Shown: positions 35,505 through 48,545, counted from the stretch's first letter. The stretch is DNA of 64,000 nt from Saccopteryx bilineata (GCF_036850765.1 NC_089490.1:241056442-241120441); one strand, 5' to 3'. The notes: generated by a model not told the origin, from the letters alone. Translations and numbers: made by a program.

Positions 35505-37790
35505 CCCTAAGAAGTAGATAACATTATTCCCATTTCACAATGAGATAGCTGAGGCTCAGAGATGTTTGGTATTTGCCCAAAGTCATGGAGCTAATAGGAG
35601 AGCACAGGGTGGGAGCCTGGATCTGCCTGCCTGCAAAACCTTTGCTCTTGACCGTCAGCATCCTTGCTGAAAACCAGATGTCATGACATCTCTGCAGGCT
35701 GTCAAAGGGCTGTGCCTGAGGGGTAGTATGTGAGGTCCAAATGATGCCAACAAACCTGCCCTCCCACCTTTCAGCAAAGGCAGAATCAACACGGTTAGAA
35801 CTGATTTATCTAAACCAACATTTCTTTTGCAAATGAGGAAACTGAGGCTTAGGAGGTATGACCTGCCTAAGGTCACACAGCACACTGCTACCCCTCTGCC
35901 CACCCCTCCAGTTCATCTTGTCCCAGACGGCATCCTGGCACCCAGGGAGCCCCCCAAGGCCCAGCTAGTGCCTCTGCTTGGGTGCAGATGGGCCTCGGGC
36001 TGCCACTCAGGAGTCCAGCCTCAACCTCAAGGCCTCGGTCAGTTAATTCCTGGAAGGCACAGGGAGCGAGCAAAAGGCAGGCCTTATCCTAACAGCAGAG
36101 ACCAGAGTGGCAGAGGGTCGGTGGGGGGGAGGTGTGAGACTGTAGCAAAGTGGAGCAGTTTCTTCTTCCCTATGAAGTTACTACTGCAGAATGAGAGAGG
36201 GAAAAGGAGACAGAGCCAGACACATAGATAAAGAGGGAGGCAGAGCTGCTGTTCCCACCCTGCAGGGAAGCTTTGTAAACTGCTAGGGAGAACACCCTGC
36301 AAGTCTGCAGATCTTCCTGAGGCCCACAGCCACTGTCCCACAGTCCACAATGAGGTGCCAGCTGCCTGCTACCAGCCTTCCCTGTCACTGTCAACGCAGC
36401 TGCCACTCACTGGGGAGGCAGGAGCTCAGCATCTACTAAGCATTCTACATAACCCTAAAACACCCCTATGGTTATCATTGCATTTGACAACTAAGCTCAA
36501 AAAAGTGTCGAGTAACTTGCTCAAGGTCACATAGCTAATACCCAGCAGACCCAGGGTCTTAGGACTCACACCAGGGTATGCAGGGCCTGGAACATGGCTC
36601 TGTTCATACAGAGCATTTGGTCTCAAATTGTCTTGTTCTGGGGACAGTAGTTTTTTGGGGGATGCATTGGGAATTCCTGGAGACCACCTGCTCCACCCCC
36701 CAGCCAAGCCCACTTTCTGCTACTCAGACCCCAGCCCAGAACCTCAGCCACAGAGTGGCCAGGTGGGATGAGCCCCAGGAGGTTATCTAGTTTGACCCTC
36801 TCCATCTCCAGGTGAGGAGAGAAAAACCAGGGCTTGCCCAGGATCACACAGGGCACAAACAGGAGGCAGAGCCTAGAACTAAACTCGGGCTTCCTGCCTG
36901 AATCCAGTGAGAAGACACTGCTTTCTCTCAACTGAAGACACAACAGCCTTCACTCCAGGAGGAAGGCCAGCGTTTCCTGGGGAAGGCTGTGAGGTTGCAC
37001 AGTGGGAAGCCATGGGCTGTGGTAGTGCAGGTCTTTCTAATGATTTCTTCAGTTGGAAAAAATGTAGTCTGAGGTGGAAGAAGCCCTGCCTAGAACCAGA
37101 GGTCAGACTGCATGACCTTGGGAGGCCCTTGACAACCCCCTTTAACCCACAGACTCCTCTGTCCAGAGAGCTCTCCCCAGGGAAGGCTGCACCCTGAAGA
37201 GGATGGGCATTGCTGGAAGCAGACCCTCACCACCACTGGGGATTCTGAGTGGGATGAGATGGTGAATGAGGGCTTTTTAGGGAAAGGAAACTACAGTTTC
37301 CGCAGAAGCAGGGTCACCGAAGGAGTGCTGCTGGTCAGGCTGCACCCCATCCCAGCCCTTCAGGAGGTCTCACCTGCATGCTGGGGCCAGCACCTGTCAG
37401 AACTTGGAGGGGCTTCAGGTACCATTTATTCCAAGTCCCCATTTTCCAGATGAAGATATTGAGGCCCAGAGAGGTAAATGCGTGTCCAAGGTCATAGGCC
37501 AGGTCAGAAGGGAAGCTTCCTGACTCCCCTGGAACACTGCTAGTGCACAGCCCCCACCACCGCCTGCTGTCCTGTCCCCAGGAAGTAGATGCTGAGTTCC
37601 AGCAGACTGGCTAGCCACCGAAGGCAACAGATTCCTAAGGGCCCAGACTTAAAGTAGGAGCGCCGAAGGTTGTTTCATCCAACCACCCTGTCTCCACCTT
37701 GTCCCCATTCCTCATCACTAAGCGCCTCCATCACGTTGGGGTTCAGAGTTGTGCAGCAGCTTGTCCAAGGTCACACAGTAACTGAATAGA
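35505..37790. repeat. Cluster of MIR relics
   Basis: Six MIR-type fragments lie within 2.3 kb, at about 35505-35650, 35815-35890, 36424-36560, 36785-36900, 37430-37530 and 37675-37790. They are recognised by variants of GAGGAAACTGAGGC and CAAGGTCACACAG. They are ancient and diverged, and boundaries are approximate. Confidence 0.65.
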
Positions 37791-37959
37791 GCATGCGCTC
37801 TTACTGTCTTGTGGCCCCTTTCCCATCCCCCACCCGTCTCTCCAAACTCCGCCCCTGGACAGGATCCTAGAGCCCCTGCTCCCTCCAATTCCCCCAACCG
37901 CAGCATTTGCTAGAGAACGAGAAAGTTTTGGGGACAGGAAGGGGCAGAAGATGCCACCA

Positions 37960-40000
37960 CCCATCCATTCCCTGGACGGCGGATGGCTGCGGCAGGGCGC
38001 GGGACGCGGAGGGGAAGCCGGCTGTACGCATCGCCAGGGTCCCCAACGCGCCCTGCTCTGCGCAAGGGGGCTCGCGAGCACCGCGCTGCGTGGGCCCTCC
38101 GGCTCCTCCCCACTGCGGCGGGGACGGGGGAGGTCTCAAGCACCCTGCACCCACTTTCCCCTCATCCCCCACCCCCCGCCTTCCCACGTTCTCAGCCCCA
38201 GCGTCGTAGCCTCCCCGATGTCCGCGTGCCAGTGCGATGCCGCAGCCGCCCCTGGCTGCTCCCCGCGCCCGTCCCGGGCTCTGGCGAGGAGAACCAGGTC
38301 GAGGGCGAGGGGAACCCCAGGACCATTCCGGGAGGGACTAATCTGGCAATTTCGACGCGAGTGGACTTCTGGAACCAGTCCCTACCACCCGCTCCGTCTT
38401 GCATTTAGTTTATCCGGCTATGAGCTCCAAGCCCAGAAAGTGCGAGTGTCCCAGTCTGGCGACCCTGCCTGCGTCCGCCGGTGCCCAGGCCCTCGGGATG
38501 GCCGCGGCACAGCTCCGCTCTGGACCACGGGCTGCTCTCGCAAGCGTCCCGCCCGACTCCTCTTACCCGGAGCGTCCCGCCGCACTGCGGCCGGAGCTCG
38601 TGGACAGCACGAACGGTGGGACGGCCCGGGTCCTTTTGCCCCTTGGTGCCGCGAGCCGCTGCGGCTCCTCCGCCGGCTCCTCGCGCGCGCTTGCTCTGCG
38701 GTAGTAACTGCCCGAGCCGCTCCCCCGCCACCAATTGACATGCTCCTCACATCCGCCTGCACACGGTGCGGGGCGGCCCCGCCAGGGTGATCCCCGCCGC
38801 AGGAGCCGCCCCCGCGCGCCCGGAGCCCCTCTCCACCAGGGACCGCCGGTGGGCGGGGAGGGAGGGAGGAGGTATGCAGAGGCGCGCGGGTGGGGGAAAG
38901 GATACCACCTGGCGCGCCCCTATAGAAGTTTGGGGTGGAGAGGCGAGCTCAGCGCACCCAGAGCCCGCGGGACAATGAGTAGGGGTTCCCGCTCGCTCCT
39001 GCAACGCCCTTACAGCACACGCTGCCCACCGCCTTTACAAGCCTCCTGGGTGCTGGGATCCGCTGGGGGTGGGGCCGGTGGGCAGGAGTGAGCAGATTTG
39101 CTTCAGGGGATACAGTTGAAGGTTTCCTGAGTGGGAAAGAAAAGAGGGAGGCAGACAAAGGGCAGAGTCTGGAGGGCCGGGAGGTGGACTTCCTTCTGCC
39201 CCAGAGCTCGGACAGCCGGCGGCCCAGCCTCAGGCTCAGAGGGTGCAGTCGAGCTGGCGCCCCGGGTTCCCCGCCGGCCTCCTGAGGAGCCGAGAAAGCG
39301 GGGCGGAGGAGCCCGGGGCGTGTGTGGTAGGGAGTGTTATCTGCACGGGGCCCCGACCTGGCTCCCTGATAGGAGTCCATCACAGGGCTCTGCCGTAGGG
39401 GACCCAGCCCTCCCACTGCTTTTGTCTTGGGGAAGGCGGGCCCCACCGTCCCCAGCACAGGGAGACCAGGCATTCCCTCCCTCTCGAGGCAGGAGGACAG
39501 GGGGACTGCGAACCTCGGCGCCTTTCCTCTGCCTCGACTTCAGTCCCTAGCGCCCACCCTTTGAGACCGCAGGACCCCGCCAAGCGTGGAATTTCTGCTG
39601 GTGTCAGGCCACCAGCCCCGCCCCTTGCTCGCCTCACCGCCGGCAGCAGCCCCTTTCTGCTGCTCCTGCTCTGTACACTCAGAACCAGGGGCCAAGTTTG
39701 GGGTTTGACCCAGGAAGTGACCCTCATGCGTGAGGGTTTGGGAGGACCTCACTCGGGAGCCCCGGAATTTCCCGCCAGCTCTGCGCCCCGTCCCCGTCCC
39801 CTCCCGCGGCCGCTGCGGCGCTGCGGCGCTGCGGCTCCGTGCTGGGCTGCAGCTCGCTCGTCGCAGCCCCGGCCGCAGAAAGAGCTGACTCAGGGGTTTC
39901 CAGGCTGCTAGCCTGTCAGGCAGCGCGCCGCCCGCACAACCCGGCTGGGGGCCGGGGGCCGGGAATGAAACATGAGACCCGCCCACCACCTCCACTCCCA
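37960..40000. promoter_or_regulatory. CpG island, candidate alternative SYT2 promoter
   Basis: CpG density rises abruptly in about 37,970-38,930 and 39,180-39,960, far above the surrounding sequence, with many GGGCGG/CCGCCC-like and CGCG motifs. It lies about 10.4 kb 5' of the SYT2 start-codon exon. The minus strand offers a candidate first exon ending at 38567. A CTATAGAAG element at about 38920-38928 reads as a TATA-like box on either strand. The target gene is inferred. Confidence 0.6.
38567..38895 (-). other. Candidate non-coding first exon of SYT2
   Basis: On the minus strand a consensus donor (CCGG followed by GTAAGA, plus 38561-38570) ends a GC-rich segment. Its start would lie about 30 bp from the TATA-like CTATAG near 38921. 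It could splice directly to the acceptor at 27580. This is a prediction from motifs only. The minus-strand reading frames here have no recognised homology. Confidence 0.25.
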
Positions 40001-41194
40001 CTCCCACCCCCACCCCTCTTCCCCGCCAGTGTTCGGAAACGAAAAGGAGCCTGAGGGCCCAGGGCTCAAGGTCAGACACTGGCAGGAAGGCACAGGGACT
40101 CCTCCGCCTGTCCGCACCCCAGACCCCGCTGCTGGTCTCCCACACTGAGGCTGCGCCCCTTCCGTCTCCCTGGGGAGAGAAATGCTTCTGAAATCCCCTA
40201 ACGCTTTAGCGGGGTGGAGGGAGGAAAGGGCGGGAAGTTTGGGATTTCCTGGTGCGGAGGGTCCCAGGACACCACCTCCTGCAGGAAGCTGGAGCTTCCC
40301 CTAAAGACTGCAGTGAGTGCGGCTCCGGTGCAGGGGCTGGATGAGACGACCCCGTAGCTCCTCCTCCTAAAACGGACGGAAGATTCCTGAGTCTTCCTCA
40401 AAGCTGCCTCCAGTAAAGAGGGTCTAATTACAGAATATAAAGCATTTCTGCAGGTTTATGTCCACTCCTTCTAAAATTAGCCGTTTAACTATATATAAGC
40501 TTCCTGCAGATGCTGGGGAAGGGGGGCAGTAGAGTCAGGGGACATGTGCACAGACGGCCGGGGTGGGGGGCGGGCTGGGTTCAGATGGGGAGCTGGAGCG
40601 CTGTGGTCCCTTGGGAGGAGGCGGCTGTTTGCTCAGAGCAGCTCAGGCCCCAGAGCCTTTTAAACACTCAGGTAGCAACAAGGCAGAGAAGGACAACCTA
40701 TCACTTTCGTGGCACAGGAAGCCCCCAAAGGCTTCCCAAGATCCCACAGTGAGTTTGGTGCATAGGTCAGGTGTGGAGCTGGGCTTGTGACCCCAGAGCT
40801 GACCCCACACACCATATGGGCTAGGTGTATAGCTCTAGCTTCCTCCTCCTCAGGTGCTCCTCCTACCTGTCTTGTCCTTACAGGCTTCCTGTGCCAGCAT
40901 CTCCAGAGGTGGCTCCTCTCCCCCACCACTCAGTCCTGGCAGGCCGTGCTCTTTCCTGCCACAGAGCCTATGCACAAGCGACCTCCCTGCCGAGGTCACC
41001 ACGCCTGCTACCTGCCAGTCTCGGGTCCCAGACCCCTCTCCCTTGTGTACCCTGTGCCTCTCTCTATAGCACTTGTCACCCTTGTCATTTCTTGTTTTTA
41101 TCTTCCCTCCACTGGCTGTAAGCGCCAAGAGGGAAAGGACCCCTGTCCAGCTACCACTGGCACAGCACGCCACAGATCTCAGTGGCTCTGAGGC

Positions 41195-41320
41195 TCAGCG
41201 TCTTCGAGTCCTGGCACTGCTGCCTGGATGCTGCATGACCTTGGGCAGTTGTGTAACCTCTCTAAGCCTCAGCTTTCTTGCCCATTACAAAGTGGGGATT
41301 TCACTTATAAACTAGGGATG
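41195..41320 (+). repeat. MIR fragment
   Basis: The stretch with TGACCTTGGGCAGTTGTGTA and CTAAGCCTCAGCTTTCTTG matches the MIR core in sense orientation. Confidence 0.65.
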
Positions 41321-42821
41321 ATGTACAGAGACCAGTGAATGGTGTCTTTCCCGGCAAATCCACGTGAGCTCCTGCTGGGAGAGAAACCAGGTCTGAAAAG
41401 ATGATGGAGAGGAGGTGATCTGCCCCCAGCCTTCTCCTCATGGTGCTATCTCCTCCCTCACCTGCCCACCTTACTTAATGGCTCCTCCAAGCCTCGCTTC
41501 TCCCCCAGGCTCCTGGGATAACAGAGACCACAGCTCCTTCCTAGTCCCAGGCCATGCACAGATCCTCTGCTCAGTCTGTGTGGCCAGGAGTGAAGCGTGT
41601 AGCCAGCGTTGGCAGAAGCACAGAGGCCGGGCTCACCCTGCAGTCGGTTCTAGTTCCGTGAAAGGCAAACTGGCCTGGGTTAAGGAGAGCCAGAGCAGCG
41701 AGGGGCGGTGTGGCATCCAGAAGGAAGGCTTCTCACTTGGTGACTGAATGCATTGCTCAGGGACAGAGGAGCTGCAGCAGCTTCTGGTCTCTGGCTCATG
41801 TGTACTGGAGGACGGTGATGTCACTCATTAGGAGGGCTCAGTTTGCAGACCCTGTGCCAGACCAGGAAGAAGCCCCAGGAGGCACTTAGGAACAAGGACC
41901 TGGCGTTCAGGAAGAAGGCTGGGACAAGAGATACACCTTTGGAGTCACTGACTCGTAAATTGTGGGGGAAACTTGTTCAGTGGATGTTAATGCCCTAGTC
42001 TAGTCAGTGGCCATGACCAGATCTGATCCCAGGCTATTAGACTCTAATGCCGATTAGTTCTCTCCACCCAACAGATTCCTACCTGACATCAAAGAAGCTA
42101 CAGAACACTTCTAAACACTCCTTCCTTTCTTCTGAAATGTTCAGGTGTAAGTTTCTATTTGCATATTATTGTACCCATTTTACAGAATCACAAAGTTGAG
42201 GTGCATTTTACAATAAGCCGCACAAGCCGATGATGGAGTCTGCAGTGGTGTCCATCATGGCCAGCCAAGCCACTTCCAGGTGGAGAGAGAGGCAGGGCTG
42301 GAGTCTGGGTGGAGGTGGGGTGGCTCAGGTAAGCCAGGCTGTGACCCTGTCCCCACATGTCCCTGGGCCTCTGTGGGTCCACTGTAGGGATTATTATACA
42401 TCTTCTCCCTAGGAAGAGGTCCCAGTCTGAGGCTGGGAACCTGGGTTCTGGGTCCTCATAGAGTGTTCAGTCTACTCATGGAGCGAGGAGAAAAAGGGTG
42501 TGTTCCCAGACTAGGCTGCCATGTGACCTTGGCTTGGTTCCTTTCTCTGGGGGGGACATCTCAGGGCCCTGAAGATCCCATGTCTTTACCAGAAGGGTGA
42601 GGCCTTTGGGTGGCCATGGGGCTTCTGGTGCCAAACAGCTTAGGGTCCCTCCCTGCCTCCCACTCCAGGCCCTGAACAGGGGAAACTGCCCGCCTTCTGC
42701 CCAGCCACAGCCAAGCTTCCTGGGGAAACTGAGGAGACACTAGTACAAATCACTGAGTGTCTTTCCCCAAATGGTCTTCAGGCCCTGGTGCTTTAGCTGC
42801 TGTTTAAATGGATGAGCTAAT

Positions 42822-43238
42822 GGCCCTGGCCGGTTGGCTCAGCGGTAGAGCGTCGATCTAGCGTGCGGAGGACCCAGGTTCGATTCCCGGCCAGGGCACA
42901 CAGGAGAAGCGCCCATTTGCTTCTCCACCCCTCCGCCGCGCTTTCCTCTCTGTCTCTCTCTTCCGCTCCTGCAGCCAAGGCTCCATTGGAGCAAAGATGG
43001 CCCAGGCGCTGGGGATGGCTCTGTGGCCTCTGCCTCAGGCGCTGGAGTGGCTCTGGTCGCAACATGGCGACGCCCAGGATGGGCAGAGCATCGCCCCCTG
43101 GTGGGCAGAGCGTCGCCCCATGGTGGGCGTGCCGGGTGGATCCCGGTCGGGCGCATGCGGGAGTCTGTCTGACTGTCTCTCCCTGTTTCCAGCTTCAGAA
43201 AAATGAAAAAAGAAAAAATAAATAAATAAATAAATAAG
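42822..43238 (+). mobile_element. tRNA-derived SINE, long family, complete
   Basis: Complete copy from GGCCCTGGCCGG to the AAATA-rich tail, flanked by a perfect 13-bp duplication, TGGATGAGCTAAT, at 42809-42821 and 43239-43251. It has the doubled GGGCAGAGC module, and its head retains A- and B-box-like motifs. Confidence 0.96.
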
Positions 43239-45374
43239 TGGATGAGCTAATTGACTTAACTAATTGTTCCTGAGGACTGATATCTTCAGTCATGTGATCC
43301 AAGAAGCACATTCTCCCAAGGGGGCCACTGTGCTGCCTGTATCCCTGACGGACCAGCTCTGCGTGCACATACCAGCAGTGGGCAGCCACCACATTAGGAG
43401 ACAGCCCTCCCCACGCACGTTTGAGTCTATGTCCTTACCTTGAACTACTGTCTGTCTCCCTGTGGCTCCCACCCCTGGTGGCAGATGTGACAGTTCTCAG
43501 CTCTGAGAACAGCCCCACAGCCTCCCTGGCCATCCAGTTCAAAGCGCTCTGCCCACTCTTGTTCCAGAGATTTCCATGGCCAAACCCTCTGAGCAAGACC
43601 CAGTGTGTCTGTGTCCTTGAAACGAGATGTCTAGAGAGGGACTGCTCACCCTAAATATGAGCCAGTCAGTCCAGACTCCAGGGTCAGACCGAGGCAGGGC
43701 CAGCCTCAAGCACAGCTCGTCCAAACACACCCCATAAGAGGGGTGCTCACTGTGGCCTTCGGGCAACCCATGAGGGCGGTCCCAAAAGCAACCTTTGGAA
43801 GAGGTGCCCAGCACCCAGAAAGCCTCGGTCTCCCTGCACCCCACCCCCACCCCCTCCAGGCCATCCTGTGCCTGGTCCTGGAAGGTGGAGGCCAGGACCC
43901 TGGACAGGGCTGTTCTCCCAAGGCAGCTTTGGTGGAAGACTGCATGGCCCAGGGGGAGCAGTCAGCCTGCTCTGCGAACTGGACTGTCTGGTGGTTCACT
44001 GTGTCCTTCCCTCTGCCCCTCACACAGCAGGGCCCTGAGCTGGTTTTGGGGTCCTGGCCTTGCCTGGCCCCCCTCTCGCCCCAGTGGAGCAGCACCCTGG
44101 TCCAGAGCTGAAAGTAACAGTGGGCAGAGGCCCTGCGAGCCCCCATCACCCCGACCAGGTCTGGAAGCTGGGCTGCAGCCAACATGACAAGGGCAGGTGT
44201 GGGGGCTCCCGTGGGACTCGCCAGGAGCTCTGAGCATGGGGGACACAGGGCTAGTATGCAACACCACTGTGGACACTGCTGTTCTTCATGGCTGCTGTGA
44301 ACAGCCAATCTATAGATTCATGACCCCTCAGCAGGAAGTCACCGTCCTCTCCTGGGGGTCTCTCACTGGGTGTCACTCAGCCTGTCCCAGTCACTCCTGT
44401 ACCACCTCTGCCCCTGGTCCTTGAGGGACCATGAGCAAATCAGTTCTTTCTGGGTCTCAGCTTCCTTGTTAATAAAATAAGGGGGTTGAACTGGACAGTT
44501 TCTCAGATCCCTTCCAGCTCTGAGTCTGAGAGCCAGGAAACCGGAGCTGAGTGGACACAGAGGCTGCCATGTCCCTTCTTGGACAGAAGGGCACCCTGGC
44601 TGGTGTCAGGAATGGGACATGCTGGTTTCAGCTAACTGTGCCCTCGATGACAGATAACCAGGGTGTTGTGACAATAGCCGAGATGCAGCAGAGGCCAGGG
44701 CCCAGGGAGTGCCTCCCAGCCTGGCCACCATGCCCCTGCCCTCTGCCCCACAGCTGTCGCCTCTGCCTCCGCCTCAGTCTGGAGCAGGGTGGCAAGGTGG
44801 CTGGTGCCCCACTCTCCCTGCCTCTGGTCCTGGGTGCAGGCTGGGTGAGGACGTGTGGCACCCACACAGCAGCCAGGCAGCCCACACTGCTCTCAGAGAC
44901 ACTGCAATGCAGTGCTCGGGTTTTTTTTTGTTGGTGGTGTTTTTTTCCCTAAAAGTCCTCATTACCCAGAGAAATGTGCCTCCAGAGGGGGTGACCTGGG
45001 ATTGGGGCATCACCCTCCTCAGCGCTGGACCACCTTCTACCCCCTTTGTGAAGCTCCTCCCCCCTGATCCCGATAAAGCCAGGGAGTGTGGTGGAGGGAG
45101 CATGAGAGGCTGGTCTCCGGCCCAAGGCCAGGGGCATGGATAGAGAGAGCATCAGCGTCTGCTGAACTGGCCATCCCCGGTCCCCAGGGGCTCTGGCCCC
45201 ATCATAGAGGCAGAGACACCTTGAGATTTGAGAATTGCCCCTCTCTGAACGAGTTTTCTGGCGTGGGAGACAACAGTGCCTCCTTTGGAATATCAAATGC
45301 CCGGTGTGCTGAAGGTCTCAGGAAGACCATGTAGGCAAGAGGGACCCCTGTTCCCACATTAATTCCACATGTTC

Positions 45375-45951
45375 TGTTGTAAGGTGCTAAAAGCTATAGA
45401 ATTAATATTAATATTTTAGGAAGTTTAAAAAACATTTTATTGGTTTGGGCTAGGCATACAAACAGAGATTTTGAAAATAATCCTTATATTTGTGTAATTA
45501 GCATAAGACCAAGATGGCATTATGTTGTAAATACAAAAAGAGGAAGGAGACTTGGATACCTATGGGGGAAGGGTCAATGGCTAGCCAGGTGTAGGGAGAA
45601 AAGAATTAAATCTTTTCTTGGGCTGATGGACAGTTCGCAGGCATTTGTTCCCATGGAAACCACCCCTCCCCTCCTAAAAACATATAATTAATGTATATAT
45701 CTCTAAACAAAAGGTATAAACTTATGCCATAATATCAGGTTTCCTCCCCTCCCATGTATAATTAGGAGTATATAAACAGTCCCTGAACTGTTTTTGGGGA
45801 CTGCACAATTTGGGTCTGTTGCCCTGTGTCAGCCACATGCAGCCAGCATATTTAATAAATTTCCTCCTTTAATAAAACTTTTCAAAAACTTATTTAAACT
45901 ACGTGTCTCTACGAACACCTGCGAATTTGTGAATTTAGTTACTTTACAACA
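45375..45951 (+). mobile_element. Solo LTR of an endogenous retrovirus (class I-like)
   Basis: A 577-bp LTR begins TGTTGTAA and ends TTACAACA, giving an 8-bp perfect inverted terminal repeat. It is flanked by the 4-bp duplication GTTC (45371-45374 and 45952-45955), a size typical of gammaretrovirus-like elements. A TATA box (TATATAAA, 45769-45776) and two AATAAA signals (45854-45859, 45871-45876) lie in the order U3-R-U5. No internal viral genes are present, so recombination between two LTRs is inferred. Confidence 0.9.
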
Positions 45952-46672
45952 GTTCCACCTCGTGTTCTGGGAGGAACTTTTCAGTCCAGCTCTGATGTGT
46001 TCCATCTATCAGCTGTGAGGCTGAACCCAAGGAGGAGCTGAGGGGCAGGGACTGACTGTCCCTGCCGGTGACCCCTCCTCGGTTCCCTGGGAGTCGGATG
46101 CCTTAGGGAGAGGGAGGGGTCGGGGCTCCCTGCTGACAGAGCAGAAGGAACGGCTTCAAGGAGAGCATGTGGCAGGACAGGGGCACTTCCGCCTTGAGAA
46201 GGCCCTGACAGCCTCTCTCTGCAGGGCCAGGTAAAGCTCCCAAGCCCTAATCTCTCTCCTCACGACCTGGAGGGGTGGTGAGGACCCGTCTGCTCCTCTC
46301 CGATGTTGGGTTTCTCTCAGGCACAGATGGCTTTAGCTCAGGGGCAATCAGGACTCGGCTGAGCCAATCTGGGTACAGCCCAGGGAGAGGTGCCACCAGT
46401 CTGCCATCTGCTGAGCAGGTGACAGCCACTGACGGGTAAGCTGGGGTGGGGGCAGGGAGCTCGGGGCTAGGAGACCCACCCTACAGCCACCAAACTCCCT
46501 GGGCTCCGGCTGGAGGTAACTCCAGGTTCTGGGCAACACAGTAGTAGGTCTTTAAATGAAAACAAACCAGCCTCCTCCAGAGAGAAAGCTGCCCTCCCTG
46601 CCTGTGCTTCCCTACCAGAGCTCAGGCTGGGTGGGGGGCAGGGCAGGACTGGCTGGGCGGGGGAAGGGGGGG

Positions 46673-46993
46673 CAGGGGTCGGGAACCTATGGCTCGCGAG
46701 CCAGACGTTGCTCTTTTGATGGCTGCACCTGGCTTACAGACAAATCTTTAATTAAAAAAATAATCACGTTAAAAATATAAAACATTCTCATGTATTACAA
46801 TCCATTCATTTCCTACCGCTCATGTTCATGGTTGCGGGTGGCTAGAGCCAATCATAGCTGTCCTCTGGGACAATACCAAATTTTTATTGGATAATGCGTA
46901 AGGTACACGGGTCATTGTATGGCTCTCACGGAATTACATTTTAAAATATGTGGCGTTTATGGCTCTCTCAGCCAAAAAAGTTCCCAACCCCTG
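46673..46993. mobile_element. hAT-superfamily MITE (non-autonomous DNA transposon)
   Basis: The 321-bp element has 14-bp terminal inverted repeats with one mismatch: CAGGGGTCGGGAAC at the left, and a right end whose complement is CAGGGGTTGGGAAC. The CAGGGG start is typical of hAT elements. Subterminal TGGCTC repeats occur near both ends. It has no coding capacity. An 8-bp duplication is not clear (AGGGGGGG versus CACTAGGG), perhaps because of decay or a slipped G run. Confidence 0.85.
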
Positions 46994-48398
46994 CACTAGG
47001 GGAAACACCCAGCAGGAAAGCAGAGGGGACCGGGGAGGCAGCATAATGTTCACCAGCCCAGACTCTGGTCCTCACCCGAACCTACACAGTGTTCCTGGGC
47101 AAGTTCATCACCTCCTTAGGCCTGTTTCCCGTAGGTGACGGGTGGTCTCAGCCTCCTCACAGGGGGGTAGGGAAGCTCACAGGACAGTGCACAGGGGCCT
47201 CACGAGTGAAGCCTGCTGTCTGCCTCCCTGCCACCGCCCAGCAGAGCGGGTGAGAATGGCAGGAACCCACCCAGCAGCCTGGACAATGCCTCCTATATTT
47301 AATTTGCATCACAAATCCCCTGGAAACTTCCAGATGTGCTATTTCTTGGCCCAACCCAAGATTCTGACTCTGTGGGTTCAGCTCAGGCACCTCGGGTATG
47401 TGGCACAGGTTCCGTGGCCACACTGAACACAGGACAGCAGGGAGGGTCCACGCCCATGGTGAGGACAGTATGGATGCAGCTCACGGCCCTGTGCCTCACC
47501 CCAACCCAGCCCCTTCTCCCTGGACCGGGGCTCTCGGGGCTCTGCATCTTCCTGCCACAGTCTCTCGGTGTGTACCACGTGCCTCAAGTCAGCCCATTGC
47601 CCAAAAGATTCTAATGAGCAGCTACTGGATCTGGGCACATGAGGAAATTCTTGCCCTCGTGGGCCATGTACCCTGTGTACTCACTAACTCACCCATTCGT
47701 TCGTTCAATCTCTGCCAGGCACAGTGCCAAGTGCCAAGACTGATACCTGCAAAGCCTCCTTGTCAGAAAAAGGCCAAGGAAGAGATGGCCCTTAATGGCC
47801 ACATGCCCTTGGGGACCCTCAGCTCCAAACTCCAAAGCAGAAGACAGTGCTAGGACGCTGCTGTCCCTCACGCAGAGGCAGCCAGGGGGGACCAGCTGCC
47901 AGCTCCACAGACCACTGAACAGGACTGCGGGGCAGGAGGGAGTCTGGAAGACATGGATGGCCTGCCTCCGTCCCCAGCTCACTCATTGTCACCGCCGGGG
48001 ATAAAGTATTTCTTTTTCCTCTGACCCAGCCCTGTGCCTTCACTCAGTGCTGTGCTTCATAATTACGTGTGAGGATGGCAAACCCCCAAACACAGCAACA
48101 GGCCATTGATAACAGTCCCTGGGGTTGCGCCGTGCACTCAGGGTCCCTGAGCTGCCTGATGGGGTGGGGGGGCTCAGCCCGTGGCCTCAATTTTTCAAGC
48201 CAGTCTGGCATATGTCACCGGCTGCCAGAGCCGGACTCTGCTCCAAGGGGGCAGGTGTTCAAAGAGGACGCTCAGCAGGCACTGGCCTGAACCCACCTCC
48301 CTGCTGGGGTGTTCACAAGCACTCGGGCCTTCCGAGCTCGCGCTGCCCTATCTCCTTATTTTGCAGAAGGGGTAACTGAGGCTCAGAGCGGGTCCTTC

Positions 48399-48545
48399 AG
48401 TCACCCCTTCATTTGTTAAACACCTCGAGCATCTATTAGACACTGAGGCTGCACTGGTGTCTGGGTACACAAGGATGACCAGACGGGGTCCCTGACCTCG
48501 AGAGGCTCACAGCACAAAGGGAAGCACTGGTTACACAGCTCAGAA
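48399..48545 (+). repeat. L2 3'-end fragment
   Basis: CATTTGTTAAACACCTCGAGC, then a GACACTGAGGCTGCACTGG-like stretch, GGGTACACAAGGATGACCAG and GGTCCCTGACCTCGAGAGG follow the order of the L2 consensus end as I know it. Ancient relic. Confidence 0.65.

Noticed and set aside
37951..38790. 279-codon plus-strand open frame in the CpG island
   Set aside because: Long open frames arise by chance in GC-rich sequence. Several overlapping frames on both strands are equally long, composition is Pro/Arg/Ala-rich, and no family is recognisable.
38192..39473. Minus-strand open frames in the CpG island
   Set aside because: They are GC-driven with no recognisable domain. The region is better explained as promoter and 5'UTR sequence.
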